From Bacteroidia bacterium (lineage in GTDB: Bacteria; Bacteroidota; Bacteroidia; Bacteroidales; Azobacteroidaceae): a DNA stretch of 64,000 bases. The notes beneath the pieces are model-generated. The model did no database searches and was not told where the DNA came from. It saw only the letters and a list, made by a program, of their open reading frames with translations. Below, one piece after another: positions 34,533-44,312 of this stretch (its first letter is position 1; the number at the start of each line of letters is the position of its first letter). A program made the translations under genes and the position numbers. The stretch covers positions 65,382 to 129,381 of the forward strand of contig BNYG01000003.1 in NCBI GenBank assembly GCA_026000155.1. Reading direction: 5' to 3'.

Positions 34533-35882
34533 TCAGGGTTCCAATTCGTATTCACCCGTAATGGAGATCCAATCCAGCACTTCCAAATCAAATGTAATGT
34601 TTGTTTCGCTTGACGGCTCATCATCCAAATCATCATCCGGGATTTCTTCCGTAGAACGGCCGGGAGCAACTATCCGGGTAATGGTTGACCGGTAGTAATC
34701 GTTCCGAAATACATCCCATACATCTTTGTTCAGGAATAAATCCCAATAGCAAAGTCCGTTGGTGTAAGTCACGACATCAGCCGCAGTCAATCCGTTAGCC
34801 GCAGCATAATTTTTTGCGTTATTTTCGTTATAGAAAAACTTCATTTCAGGGTTGGGACGGTAAAGGGTAACTGTCCAGAATGTCCGGGGCGTGGTGATCC
34901 CTTCCGATGCGGAAGTAACGGCTACATAATCCGAATTTCTATATACGATGATTGTATCCGGAATAAAAGTGGCGCGAATGGTAGCACGGGTAATTTCCCT
35001 TTTTGTATGTGTCTTTGCTGTATTTTCCGCTGCATACAAAGCATTCAATTTTTTCGGATCGGAAATCAACGAATCACCCACCAATTGATAATAGGCATTC
35101 TGATAATTAATTTGGGAAAATTCGGAAGCATCGTAACGGTCCCAATTGGGGTCTTTCGATCCGGGAGCCGGATCTTGTATGAAGTAAGAACGCTCGTTAA
35201 AATTATTAATCCCAAATGAAAGAGATCCCAATTTACCCGGAACACCTGCTTGTATCATCGGATTTCCTTTTTGTACGGTTACTTTGGCTACCATCCGTTT
35301 CACCGTAATTTCCAAGTTGTTGGCCGGATCACTTTCTTCCTTTACGAATGTATAATTGTTTAAGGTAGTATTCGTCATGGCAATCCCATTGACAGAAACC
35401 AATTGGCTGCGCGTTAATGTCTTGGCGACTTGGGTTAATTCACTTGTTCCTTTGTGTTCAAGGGCTGTAACAACATCGGGAGGCAGGTTTATTCCTACGA
35501 ATACGGTTCTTTTACCCGTAGTGGTCGCTATTTTGGCAGGAGAACTGAAAACGTATTGGGTCGAATTATCACCGGATGCTACTTGTGTAAAATCAGAGCC
35601 GGTCAAGGAGGTATGTGAAAGGTAATACCCTTTGTCAGTCGCGTAAATGAATACATCTACCGTACTGATCTTTACTTCAGCTTCCGTAGCATAAGGATCG
35701 TCGTTTGTCGAACGTAATTGGGATGTTTCCGGTTTAGGGAAATTCAAATGAATGGCCACAGATGTCGGATCGCCTTTGTCTATGTCAGTCTCTCCATTGA
35801 CATTGTTTTCATCATTACAACTTGCGAATCCCATAAGCAGGGCAACGCAAACAAAGAAAATTGTTTTTAAATTACTTTTCAT
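34533..35882 (-). CDS. Mfa1-type major fimbrial subunit
   Basis: This 449-residue lipoprotein (lipobox GFASC, Cys about 22) is a fimbrillin: STVDVFIYATDKGY in the first domain, LGSLSFGINNFNERSYFIQD and a C-terminal strand region ending LEVLDWISITGEY. An Arg (SQLRST) near residue 57 resembles the site where an Arg-specific protease removes the N-terminal strand before polymerisation in Porphyromonas Mfa1. It should build the fimbrial shaft. It is the third gene of the five-gene leftward locus. Confidence 0.88.
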   Translation of the reverse strand: MKSNLKTIFFVCVALLMGFASCNDENNVNGETDIDKGDPTSVAIHLNFPKPETSQLRSTNDDPYATEAEVKISTVDVFIYATDKGYYLSHTSLTGSDFTQVASGDNSTQYVFSSPAKIATTTGKRTVFVGINLPPDVVTALEHKGTSELTQVAKTLTRSQLVSVNGIAMTNTTLNNYTFVKEESDPANNLEITVKRMVAKVTVQKGNPMIQAGVPGKLGSLSFGINNFNERSYFIQDPAPGSKDPNWDRYDASEFSQINYQNAYYQLVGDSLISDPKKLNALYAAENTAKTHTKREITRATIRATFIPDTIIVYRNSDYVAVTSASEGITTPRTFWTVTLYRPNPEMKFFYNENNAKNYAAANGLTAADVVTYTNGLCYWDLFLNKDVWDVFRNDYYRSTITRIVAPGRSTEEIPDDDLDDEPSSETNITFDLEVLDWISITGEYELEP

Positions 35883-35921
35883 TTAAATACAAAATTAAAA
35901 GAGTTAGTTTTATTTTTTTTA

Positions 35922-37433
35922 TTAATAAAAGTCAGACGCTTCCTCTTCTCTCTGAACCGTATTCTTTAACTCCGATAAAATATCCAGATTATGTCCGGCT
36001 TCTTTGATTCCCTGTGCTTTCGCTTTTTGAAGGTAATCTTCCGCCTCATCCAACTTGAATTCACTCATATAAACGATACCCAGGTTATTCCATGCCGCAG
36101 GATCATCGCGATATTTTTCCAAAAACTTTTTAGCCGATGGATAGTCTTTTTCCAATATCGCAGCAGAAGCAGCATTGATGTTGGCAATCTTATCTTTCGG
36201 ATAGATTCTTCCGGCAATTTCAAATACTTCATTAAAAGATTCGCTTCCTTTTTCGTAGGTATTGGCAATCTGGTACATTTCTTCCAGACTGAGCATCCCC
36301 GGTTTGGTTTTCAATAATTGCAAGCCTTTTTCCACCGAAAAAGCGGGCACGACATATTCAATTTGATAATCAGACCGGCGCAAAAGCGGGAAAAGTTTGT
36401 TTAACATATACAAATACGGCTTTCCGTCGGCAATATCCATAATCTGTTTTTCCCGTCCGGCAAAGATGTCCACCGTACGGATAATCTGCAATATCTGTTC
36501 CCGGTTTTCCACTTTCGGGTCTTTTTCGATCAAATTGACCAACCGGTCCCAATCTTCGCCGTATCCTTCGGAAAAAACTTCCAAATTAGCCGGAAGTTTA
36601 AGGTTTTTCCGGACATAATCGAGTAGGGATTTCGCTCTTTCTTTCGAAAGGGTCATGTTATCTTCATACGAACCTTCCGGAGAGGCATACGCCTTGATCG
36701 AAATTCCGGTTATAATCGCTGTCGGCTCTTCTTTGATATAATTCAAACTGTGGTCAATCTTCGCCAGTTCTGCCTTGTTGTTAAACAGGTTGGGAATAAT
36801 ATCCCATTTATTCTGTTCAAAAATCAAAAAGGCTTCTCCTACTTCAGCGCGTTCTTTCTTGTCTTCCCTTGGAGGCGTAATAAAATTAACCAGGGGCGAA
36901 TAATCGTTAAAATTGACTTTCCGGGGAGAACCGATCCGGTCGGCAATCAATTGTTCCACATGCTCTTTTTCCGAACCGCCGCATCCGCATAAGTCTTCGA
37001 CTAAAAACATGGAAGCATTCTTCATCCACGACTGATAGGGAACGCTTGCTTTATAAGGAACAGACAGGATCGTGTTCTTTTTTGCAGCCTTGTAAACGTA
37101 ATAAACGCCCGGCTCCTGTTCCAGTCCGCTCAAGCGTAAAGAACGTTCATACAAATTATTCCGCTTTTTCCCGTTGACAATGACAGCAGGCAATTCGACC
37201 TTTTGTCCGTTAGTAGCCCGGATAATGGGAGTTAAAGTCAACTGGTTATTGCTCGACACTTCCACCCCGTTAAGGAGAATGTCCCAGTCAACGAGGAGTT
37301 GATTGTTGCTCTGCCGCAGTTGATTACTTTTTACATGGATATGATTCTGCAATTTGCTTTGGCTGTAGCCGGAAAAAGATATGGAAAGAAGAAAAAGGAT
37401 GACAGCCGCTATATTATATTGTTTGAGTTTCAT
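35922..37433 (-). CDS. DUF3868/OmpA-like fimbrial locus protein with TPR tail
   Basis: This 503-residue protein has a signal peptide (to about GYSQ), an N-terminal DUF3868 region (about 25-170), an OmpA-like domain (about 205-300; ISIKAYASPEGSYEDNMTLS, ERAKSLLDYVRK) and TPR repeats at the C-terminus (about 400-495). It is characteristic of Bacteroidales fimbrial loci, where it lies before the major subunit. A role in outer-membrane anchoring or assembly is an inference from domain content. Confidence 0.85.
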   Translation of the reverse strand: MKLKQYNIAAVILFLLSISFSGYSQSKLQNHIHVKSNQLRQSNNQLLVDWDILLNGVEVSSNNQLTLTPIIRATNGQKVELPAVIVNGKKRNNLYERSLRLSGLEQEPGVYYVYKAAKKNTILSVPYKASVPYQSWMKNASMFLVEDLCGCGGSEKEHVEQLIADRIGSPRKVNFNDYSPLVNFITPPREDKKERAEVGEAFLIFEQNKWDIIPNLFNNKAELAKIDHSLNYIKEEPTAIITGISIKAYASPEGSYEDNMTLSKERAKSLLDYVRKNLKLPANLEVFSEGYGEDWDRLVNLIEKDPKVENREQILQIIRTVDIFAGREKQIMDIADGKPYLYMLNKLFPLLRRSDYQIEYVVPAFSVEKGLQLLKTKPGMLSLEEMYQIANTYEKGSESFNEVFEIAGRIYPKDKIANINAASAAILEKDYPSAKKFLEKYRDDPAAWNNLGIVYMSEFKLDEAEDYLQKAKAQGIKEAGHNLDILSELKNTVQREEEASDFY

Positions 37434-37441
37434 ACGGTTAC

Positions 37442-38050
37442 TTATTTTATAATGTAGATTAAAGAGATTCCTGCCTGAGTCGGCCCGAAATAATTTTTTT
37501 CCTCATTCTTAATGAATTTTCCACAGGTTTCACATTCATACACATCGTAAGCCAAACGAGCGTAACCTGCTCCAATAGAAGCTTCCAGACTCCAGCGGGG
37601 AGCCAGGTAGAATTGATAGCCGTAAGAAATACCCGCACCGTAGAGATCGCCCTCGTACCGGTACTTTTTCATGTGATCCGTTCCCACTGCTCCGACATTA
37701 AAAAAAGCATAATGACCATGCAATCCGAAGTAGTGCCCGGAAAACGGTTCGCACAACCACCAGCGCAATTCGGGTTGGGTAAGGATGAACTTAAATTTTT
37801 GATTGTCCTTAAATTCCCAGGGATTGTAGGTAACCGGAAGTTTGAAAGTGAACTGTTTACCTGTTTTAAATTCAATTCCCAGATTCATACTGGTGGTAGC
37901 GTCATAGAGCAGGTTGCTGCTAATGGCAAATACAGGCGTCTTATTAATTGTTTTCCTTTCTTGAGCTTGTCCCTGCAAAAAAGAAAATAAAAGCAACATA
38001 ACAATAAAGCCTTGTTTACTCTTTTTAATAGTTGTCATTCTTAAAACCAT
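37442..38050 (-). CDS. DUF3575 outer-membrane protein
   Basis: This 202-residue protein (198 if starting at the second ATG at 38038, MTTIKKSK) has a signal peptide ending near GQAQ and a predicted eight-strand barrel: ISSNLLYDATTSMNLGIEF, PELRWWLCEP, FGLHGHYAFFNV, YGYQFYLAPRWSLEASIG and a C-terminal aromatic strand. DUF3575 genes open fimbrial loci in Bacteroidales and the protein probably sits in the outer membrane. It is nine bases from the next gene. Confidence 0.87.
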   Translation of the reverse strand: MVLRMTTIKKSKQGFIVMLLLFSFLQGQAQERKTINKTPVFAISSNLLYDATTSMNLGIEFKTGKQFTFKLPVTYNPWEFKDNQKFKFILTQPELRWWLCEPFSGHYFGLHGHYAFFNVGAVGTDHMKKYRYEGDLYGAGISYGYQFYLAPRWSLEASIGAGYARLAYDVYECETCGKFIKNEEKNYFGPTQAGISLIYIIK

Positions 38051-38143
38051 AAAAATTAGTATTGTTCTCTGTTTCCCGTTTAATTAAAAAACAAAAATCG
38101 TGCCATATCTTTATTTATATTTATAAAAAACAATATTTTTTAA

Positions 38144-38196
38144 CAAAAAAAAGCTATCTAAAAGGTATCCTGTGAGTAAAATCCTTTTAGACAGCT
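38144..38196 (-). terminator. intrinsic terminator of the DUF1080/Gfo-Idh operon
   Basis: Arms at 38152-38168 and 38181-38196 (core CTTTTAGACAGCT) form a hairpin. On the minus strand it is followed by a run of eight or nine T. It lies 45 bases after the DUF1080 stop. Confidence 0.8.
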
Positions 38197-38240
38197 GATT
38201 TATAGAATATTACGGTACTAACAATTTTTTTGAAATAACG

Positions 38241-39104
38241 TCACTCTAAAACTTTAATCCGGATATTTTTATACCAAACATCATCGCCGTGATCTTGTAA
38301 ACCGATGTAGCCTTCGTGTGCATCACCGCCCAGATTGGTCAATAAAGTATAAGCCAATGGGAAATCACCACCCGGTTTGAATTTGCTGTTGGCGATCAAT
38401 TCGTTCCATTTATCGGTCCATAAATGATATTCCAATACGTTTTTACCGTTTTGTTTGTGAACGACCGTTCCTTTATAAACCATAATAGCGCCCTGGTTCC
38501 ATTCGCCTACCGGTTTTGCATTTTGCGGAACAGCCGGGATCATATCATATAAGGAAGCGGATTGGCGATTGCCGTTTTCACCCAATTTGGCATCGGGGTG
38601 ACCGTCATTATCCAATACCTGATATTCGGGAGAAGAAATCCAGATCGGTTCGCCTTTGATTTCACGAGCCAGATACAAAACACCTGAATTGGCATTGGGA
38701 GATACTTTCCAATCGAAACTCAATTCAAAATTTTTGAATTTGTGAGCGAAAATAATGTCACCGCCACCCACTGCATGGGCTTCACCTTGTCCGGAACCGT
38801 TAATTTTAATTGCTCCATCGTCAATAACCCATTTTCCGGGAACAGTGTCCATGCCATAACCTCTCCAACCGGAGAAGTCTTTTCCATTGAATAAAGAAAT
38901 AAAACCATCTTTATCTTTTGGAGCTTGAGCTAAATTGCTCACCTGAGGTTTGTTTAGTTCGACATAAGTTAGGGAATCCTCTGTTGTAAAAACAGTTTCA
39001 GACTCATCGCCTTCTATCACAAAATCAAATGCTTCTTTCTGATTACAGGCAACAAACATACTTGCTACCGCTAAAATACTTAAAAAATAACTAACTTTCT
39101 TCAT
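38241..39104 (-). CDS. DUF1080 lipoprotein (3-keto-disaccharide hydrolase-like)
   Basis: This 287-residue lipoprotein (lipobox SMFVAC, Cys about 20) has a single DUF1080 concanavalin-like domain (about 65-285): ISLFNGKDFSGWRGY, FELSFDWKVSPNANSGVLYL, EYQVLDNDGHPDAK and GYIGLQDHGDDVWYKNI. Members act on 3-keto-glycosides or unknown glycans in the periplasm or at the surface. It follows a secreted Gfo/Idh oxidoreductase gene, with a short palindrome between, and the two may cooperate in an oxidation-then-cleavage route. Confidence 0.88.
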   Translation of the reverse strand: MKKVSYFLSILAVASMFVACNQKEAFDFVIEGDESETVFTTEDSLTYVELNKPQVSNLAQAPKDKDGFISLFNGKDFSGWRGYGMDTVPGKWVIDDGAIKINGSGQGEAHAVGGGDIIFAHKFKNFELSFDWKVSPNANSGVLYLAREIKGEPIWISSPEYQVLDNDGHPDAKLGENGNRQSASLYDMIPAVPQNAKPVGEWNQGAIMVYKGTVVHKQNGKNVLEYHLWTDKWNELIANSKFKPGGDFPLAYTLLTNLGGDAHEGYIGLQDHGDDVWYKNIRIKVLE

Positions 39105-39135
39105 TTTACTATTACATTATTATATTTTACACAAA

Positions 39136-39157
39136 GGGCGCACACACAGGTGCGCCC
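39136..39157. repeat. short palindrome between two sugar-metabolism genes
   Basis: GGGCGCA (39136-39142) and its complement (39151-39157) enclose an eight-base loop. It belongs to a class of dispersed GGGCGCAC-type repeats seen in many bacterial genomes and may stabilise the mRNA. Confidence 0.6.
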
Positions 39158-39167
39158 CTACGGATTT

Positions 39168-40655
39168 TTACGGCATGGCCGGTAATGACCAACCTGCTCG
39201 ATATTTATGATTGATTAGTTCGGCAGCAAATGCTTGTGCATTTTCCGGTTCTGTCCAGGTTTTATTGAAAGAAGGATGACCATCTTTGATCGTAAATCCG
39301 TCTTTAATGACCGTTCTAATGGTTTCATCCGGACCAATATTCGTGAATTTCATATTCGGACCATCCCAATGCAATTCCTTGTTCAGCGCTTGAAGACGTA
39401 CTGCCAATACTCCCATGACAACCATTTCATTAAATGGGCCTGCTTCGGAGAAGTCGGATTTTGAAGGTACACGGTTAGCAGCGCTTTCTTTACATGCACG
39501 CACCCAATCCATTTCATGACCACCGGTACCACCGGTAACACGGCGTTCGGTTTGAGGCACAGAAGGAACACGACCCGACATTAACCAAGGATTTGCACCA
39601 TAACAGTTAGTAATCAAAGTATCTTTGGTACCGTGGAAGATGACCAAACCACCGCCACTACCCATGAGTTGTTTGCCGACAGGGAAACCTGCAGGGCGAT
39701 CCGGCATCATACCGCCATCGTACCAATGTACAACCACTTCCGGCATTCCTACCTTTTTCAGGTTTTCACGAGCGGGGAAAGTCAGTTTAACATGTTGTGC
39801 CTGAGGTGCGCATTCATTTAATAACAGGGTAGAAGAACCTTCCGCTTTAATCGGATATCCTAATTTCAGACCGGTGAATGCCGGATGCAAGATATGGCAT
39901 GCCATATCGCCCAAAGCGCCTGTACCGTAGGGCCACCAGCCGCGCCAATTCCACGGATGATAAATAGCATTGTAAGGACGTACGGCAGTCGGACCGGAGA
40001 ATAAATCCCAATCCAGGGTGGAAGGAATTTTATCTACTTTATCCGGTGTATTCAATCCTTGCGGCCAGATAGGGCGGTCGGTAGCGGCTTCTACTTTCAG
40101 TACTTCGCCGATTTCGCCATTCCAGATCCATTCATTGGAAAGATTCACCCCTTCACCCGATGCTCCCTGATTACCCATTTGGGTAGCCACTTTGTATTTT
40201 GCCGCTAATTTTGTCAGCAAACGGGATTCATATACCGAATGGGTTAAGGGTTTCTGTACATACGTGTGTTTGCCCAACGTAATACCGGTAGCAGCGATGA
40301 TGGCATGCGTATGGTCGGCAGTAGCCACGATGACGGCATCGATGTCTTTGCCCATTTCGTCGTACATTTTGCGCCAGTCTTTGTATCGTTTTGCACCCGG
40401 ATTGTCTTCAAATACTCCGGCAGCATATTTCCAATCTACATCGCACAAAGCAACGAGATTTTCCGTTTTTCTTACCGCCTTGATATTTGAATTACCCATA
40501 CCGCCAATACCAACAGCAGCGATATTAAGTTTATCACTCGGAGCTGTCACTCCACTAAAACTTTTTCCCATAACTACATTGGGGATGATGGTTAATCCCA
40601 AAGCTGCAGTTCCGCTTTTTTGAAGAAAAGATCTTCGACTCATTGAGTTAGACAT
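39168..40655 (-). CDS. Gfo/Idh/MocA-family oxidoreductase with Tat signal
   Basis: This 495-residue protein has a twin-arginine signal (SRRSFLQKSGTAALGLTIIP) and the NAD(P)-binding Rossmann motif AVGIGGMGNSN at about 46. The catalytic-lysine motif of the family appears as VQKPLTHS near 133. It should oxidise or reduce a sugar or inositol-like substrate after export in folded form with its cofactor. It is upstream of the DUF1080 gene in the same direction. Substrate unknown. Confidence 0.92.
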   Translation of the reverse strand: MSNSMSRRSFLQKSGTAALGLTIIPNVVMGKSFSGVTAPSDKLNIAAVGIGGMGNSNIKAVRKTENLVALCDVDWKYAAGVFEDNPGAKRYKDWRKMYDEMGKDIDAVIVATADHTHAIIAATGITLGKHTYVQKPLTHSVYESRLLTKLAAKYKVATQMGNQGASGEGVNLSNEWIWNGEIGEVLKVEAATDRPIWPQGLNTPDKVDKIPSTLDWDLFSGPTAVRPYNAIYHPWNWRGWWPYGTGALGDMACHILHPAFTGLKLGYPIKAEGSSTLLLNECAPQAQHVKLTFPARENLKKVGMPEVVVHWYDGGMMPDRPAGFPVGKQLMGSGGGLVIFHGTKDTLITNCYGANPWLMSGRVPSVPQTERRVTGGTGGHEMDWVRACKESAANRVPSKSDFSEAGPFNEMVVMGVLAVRLQALNKELHWDGPNMKFTNIGPDETIRTVIKDGFTIKDGHPSFNKTWTEPENAQAFAAELINHKYRAGWSLPAMP

Positions 40656-40754
40656 AAGTACTTAGATTTTATATAAAAAATTAAAATATTACATAAACGG
40701 TTCCAAAGATAAAGAAGATTTTCCAGATTTCATCATTATTATAACAGAAAATTG

Positions 40755-40762
40755 TAATTTTG
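40755..40762 (+). promoter_or_regulatory. -7 box of mnmA
   Basis: TAATTTTG matches TAnnTTTG, eight bases before the ATG, which implies a very short leader. Confidence 0.5.
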
Positions 40763-40770
40763 CATCTGAA

Positions 40771-41850
40771 ATGAAAATTGCAGCATTAGTATCGGGCGGA
40801 GTGGACAGTTCGGTGGTCGTTCACCAACTGAAAGAAGCGGGTTACGATCCCGTTATTTTCTATATTAAAATAGGTATGGAAGATAAGGACGGGTATATCG
40901 ATTGTCCGGCGGAAGAAGATATTGAAATCACTACGTATATTGCCAAAAAATACGGCTGTCAAATGGAGGTGGTATCGCTCCACGAAGAATATTGGGAAAA
41001 TGTGGTCAGTTATACCATTGATGCGGTTCGCCGCGGATTAACTCCCAATCCGGATATGATGTGCAACAAACTGATCAAGTTCGGTACTTTTGAACAAAAA
41101 TGGGGACATGAATTCGACAAGATTGCTACCGGACATTATGCAACGACTACGGAAATAAAGAATAAAGTCTATCTTTCCACCGCTACGGATAAAGTAAAAG
41201 ACCAGACGTATTTTCTCGGACAGGTCGATTATCTGCAAATATCCAAACTGATGTTCCCGATCGGGCACCTGCAAAAAAGCGAAGTGCGGGCGATTGCCGC
41301 CGAACAGGGATTGCCCAGCGCCCTGCGGAAAGACAGTCAGGGAATTTGTTTTTTGGGAAAAATCAATTACAACGATTTCATCCGGCGGTATCTGGGAGAA
41401 AAACCGGGAAAAATTGTTGAATTGGAAACCGGAAAAATACTGGGAGAACACAAGGGTTATTGGTTCCATACCATCGGGCAGCGGAGGGGATTACAGCTGA
41501 GCGGAGGTCCCTGGTTTGTCGTCAAAAAAGACATTCCCCGGAATATTATCTATGTTTCAAACGGCTACGATCCCGACACCCAGTACGGCAAAACCGTCAA
41601 CCTGCAGGGCTTCCATTTCATTACCGGAGATCCGTGGGGAGATTTCAGCGGCGAAAAAGAAATTGCGTTTAAAATACGGCATACGCCCGAATTTACTTTC
41701 GGGAAACTCAAAAAAATCGGTGACATTTACCGGATCGAATCAGATGATAAGATCCAGGGAATAGCCGCCGGACAGTTCGGCGTTGTATATGATTCAGCCT
41801 GCCGGCTGTGCCTCGGCAGCGGAATGATTATTGATGATTTAATCGGCTAA
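40771..41850 (+). CDS. mnmA: tRNA-specific 2-thiouridylase
   Basis: MnmA puts the 2-thio group on U34 of Lys, Glu and Gln tRNAs using sulfur relayed from a cysteine desulfurase. The 359 residues include the PP-loop VSGGVDSSV at about 8, the region [14 protein letters not shown] with the first catalytic cysteine, [22 protein letters not shown] with the second cysteine, and HTIGQRRGL. All are intact. The 3' end overlaps a convergent GNAT gene by 12 bases. Confidence 0.97.
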   Translation: MKIAALVSGGVDSSVVVHQLKEAGYDPVIFYIKIGMEDKDGYIDCPAEEDIEITTYIAKKYGCQMEVVSLHEEYWENVVSYTIDAVRRGLTPNPDMMCNKLIKFGTFEQKWGHEFDKIATGHYATTTEIKNKVYLSTATDKVKDQTYFLGQVDYLQISKLMFPIGHLQKSEVRAIAAEQGLPSALRKDSQGICFLGKINYNDFIRRYLGEKPGKIVELETGKILGEHKGYWFHTIGQRRGLQLSGGPWFVVKKDIPRNIIYVSNGYDPDTQYGKTVNLQGFHFITGDPWGDFSGEKEIAFKIRHTPEFTFGKLKKIGDIYRIESDDKIQGIAAGQFGVVYDSACRLCLGSGMIIDDLIG

Positions 41851-42123
41851 GACGTCGTTTGTTTCCGGTATCCGTTCGAATAAAGCCACTACAAACGGAC
41901 AAATGGGTACAATCTTGACCTCCCTTTCCCGTGCGAAATCGACGGCTTTATCGAATAATTTTTTACCGATGCCCTGTCCTTCAAATTCCGGTTCAACACC
42001 GGTGTGGTCAATGAGAATCTTATCTTTCCCCCGCCAGATATACGTCATTTCACCCATTTCGGTTCCGTCTGCCATCGCTTTGAAAACCCCTTCTTTCCCG
42101 TTGTCTTTTTGAATAATATCCAT
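41839..42123 (-). CDS. small GNAT-type acetyltransferase (YjdJ/YidJ-like)
   Basis: This 94-residue single-domain protein shows the acetyl-CoA-binding pattern of short GCN5-related N-acetyltransferases: [20 protein letters not shown], then [20 protein letters not shown] and [10 protein letters not shown]. Target unknown. It is convergent and overlaps mnmA by 12 bases. Confidence 0.88.
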   Translation of the reverse strand: MDIIQKDNGKEGVFKAMADGTEMGEMTYIWRGKDKILIDHTGVEPEFEGQGIGKKLFDKAVDFAREREVKIVPICPFVVALFERIPETNDVLAD

Positions 42124-42235
42124 AATTTTTTTTATTTGTATTTATATAACAGCAGAAAAGGGATTTTGTTTTCATCCGGTCTTTTCACTTTTTTGTGAGA
42201 AAGCCTCAGATACTACTTACTATTTCCCACAATTT

Positions 42236-42691
42236 TTACAAATCAGCAGAATTTTTAGTCAATTCATACTTGTCTGCAAGTTCACCGGTGATGGGCTTGC
42301 CTTCCATATCCAGTTGTATCAACCTGTTTTCGCCTACTTGGTAATAGGGCGGAATGCTCGCGTCGTTTTTCAGGTTGACAATGCTGCCTGTTTCATCCCA
42401 CGAAAACTCGCCCACTATTTGCGTAGGAGTGTTGTCATTCGTACCGAGATAAAGATAAGACAGCTCATAAGTGCTTGGATTCAACACAATAGTTACCTGG
42501 ATGCCTTCGCAATCGGCACAGGGGATAACGCCCGTGTACTTGCCTCCCCAATCCAAACTGGTACGCGAGTTGTCGGCCATGCTGGAGATAACAACCTCTT
42601 CCGACTTCTTCTGCTGTCCGCCGCCACACGACACAAAGCTTGCTACCGATAAAACGGCAACCGCAACCATCGCAAAAAATACTTTTTTCAT
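42236..42691 (-). CDS. NlpE-N-like lipoprotein
   Basis: This 151-residue lipoprotein (lipobox ASFVSC) carries the NlpE N-terminal domain, marked by WGGKYTGVIPCADCEGIQVT, the CxxC motif that in NlpE relatives is linked with copper and envelope-stress sensing. The rest is a small beta-barrel with LNPSTYELSYLYLG. It stands alone between the GNAT and DJ-1 genes. A sensing role is inferred from the family. Confidence 0.88.
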   Translation of the reverse strand: MKKVFFAMVAVAVLSVASFVSCGGGQQKKSEEVVISSMADNSRTSLDWGGKYTGVIPCADCEGIQVTIVLNPSTYELSYLYLGTNDNTPTQIVGEFSWDETGSIVNLKNDASIPPYYQVGENRLIQLDMEGKPITGELADKYELTKNSADL

Positions 42692-42892
42692 TTTCTTTTA
42701 AGTTTAAATGAATACTAAATATAACTTACTGAACTTTCGCGAGTTCGGTAAGTTGTTGAAAATAAGATAAAAGAGCAGCAAAAAAATTGATAAATTACTG
42801 ATAATTAGTAACTTTTTGTTGCAAAACAAAATCCCATGCTGCGATACAAAGATACGAAAATTATTTTAGAGATAAAAGACTTTTTTACTATT

Positions 42893-43438
42893 TCAAGCCA
42901 ACAACATACCTGAGGCGACTTTGTTCGCTCTTTTTTGCCCTTGTAATTCGGCAACAATAACCAGACCGAAATCAAATACGAATCCGGGACCTTTGCCTGT
43001 AATGATGTTTCCGTCTTTCACTACGGCGGCATTCACGAGTCTTGCTCCCAGTAACGTGTCTTCATAACCGGGATAAACCGTTGCCTGTTTGTCCTGCAAT
43101 ATGCCCAATCCTCCCAACACCAAAGGCGCTGCGCAGATAGCTGCAATCCGTTTTCTTTCGTTATGATAGTACATCAACAACGATTTTAATTCTTCGTGGG
43201 CATTCAGATTACTTGCTCCGGGCATTCCTCCGGGCAATATTAACATGGCGCCATTGGAAAAATCGGTTTCTTCAAATAATTTATCCGCTACTACCGGAAT
43301 ACGATGTGTCCCCGTAACCACCTTAGCGCCGGTAACAGATACGGTAGTTACCTTCAATCCGCCACGGTACAAAATATCAATGGTAGTGACGGCTTCCGTT
43401 TCTTCAAAACCTTCTGCTAAAAAAAGAAAAACTTCCAT
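42893..43438 (-). CDS. DJ-1/PfpI-family protein
   Basis: This 181-residue protein is a DJ-1/PfpI fold member. The conserved acid is in LAEGFEETEAVTTIDIL and the nucleophile cysteine in the elbow AAICAAPLVLGG near 100. The family includes chaperone/deglycase and ThiJ-type proteins; the exact activity is not predictable here. The gene lies just downstream of the tonB operon in the same direction. Confidence 0.92.
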   Translation of the reverse strand: MEVFLFLAEGFEETEAVTTIDILYRGGLKVTTVSVTGAKVVTGTHRIPVVADKLFEETDFSNGAMLILPGGMPGASNLNAHEELKSLLMYYHNERKRIAAICAAPLVLGGLGILQDKQATVYPGYEDTLLGARLVNAAVVKDGNIITGKGPGFVFDFGLVIVAELQGQKRANKVASGMLLA

Positions 43439-43481
43439 ACTGAGTGTGATTTATAAGTTATAATAATATGTGTTATGTGTG

Positions 43482-44312
43482 TTATTTTAGTGTGTATCTA
43501 TACGTAATGGTCCCTATTTGATTTTGCGTACCGTTAATGGCGTTGAATTTGGTCCTTTTTGCTGCTTCAACAGCCGATTTGCGCATATTGGCATTTTCAA
43601 TATTGGTGCCTCGCAAACGGACTTCTGCTTGGATGACGTTTCCTTGCGGATCGACCGTAATTTCCAACACAATAGAGCCTTCTTCCTGAATATCATACGC
43701 CGGACGTTGCAGGCTTCCTCCTCTTACCGATCTTCCGCTCAAATCGAAACTGCCGACCCCGCCCACTCCGGTATATGGACCGGTCGTTGCATTGCCTTGC
43801 GCACTTCCTTGATTGCCGGAACCGGAGGCTGCTGTTCCTTCGCTGCTGCCGGGGGTATTTCCCACGCCGAAAGCATTTGACATTTGCTGATTAATAGCGT
43901 CTTTTTTCCGCTGCTCTTCGGCTAAACGTTGTCTTTCCGCTTCCCGGCGTTCCTGTTCGATTTTTTGGCGTTCCTGTTCGGCTTTCCGCTCTTTCTCTTT
44001 TGCAGCTTCAATAGCCGCTGTTTGTTCTGTATTTTGCGTAATGACAGGCTGTTGGCGAACCGGCTGTGCAGGTACGGATGCAGGTACAACTTCCGGAACC
44101 GGAGTTTCGACCGGCGTTTCCGATTCGCTTCTTGCAGGGGCAGGTTCAAAAGTCCCGGCCGCCCAGTCAACGGTTCCGAAATTGACAGGGATACCCTCTT
44201 CCTCCGCTTTTATTTCTGTCTGTAAAAAAATAAGAGACAGGATGAAAACGATCAGCAGGCAAAGAAGAGCCGAAGCGGTAAATCCGTATTTCTGTTCTTT
44301 TGTCATTTTCAT
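43482..44312 (-). CDS. tonB: energy transducer TonB-like protein
   Basis: This 276-residue protein has one N-terminal transmembrane helix (about 11-31), a Pro-rich stretch (about 55-95), a charged coiled coil (about 97-145) and a C-terminal TonB-like domain (about 190-276; SIVLEITVDPQGNVIQAEVR). It should span the periplasm and deliver energy to TonB-dependent receptors such as the one at 1667-3943. It overlaps the exbD stop by four bases in an exbB-exbD-tonB operon. Confidence 0.88.
   Translation of the reverse strand: MKMTKEQKYGFTASALLCLLIVFILSLIFLQTEIKAEEEGIPVNFGTVDWAAGTFEPAPARSESETPVETPVPEVVPASVPAQPVRQQPVITQNTEQTAAIEAAKEKERKAEQERQKIEQERREAERQRLAEEQRKKDAINQQMSNAFGVGNTPGSSEGTAASGSGNQGSAQGNATTGPYTGVGGVGSFDLSGRSVRGGSLQRPAYDIQEEGSIVLEITVDPQGNVIQAEVRLRGTNIENANMRKSAVEAAKRTKFNAINGTQNQIGTITYRYTLK

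Noticed and set aside
43929..44225. 98-codon plus-strand frame opposite tonB
   Set aside because: Phe/Arg-rich shadow of the charged coiled coil of TonB.
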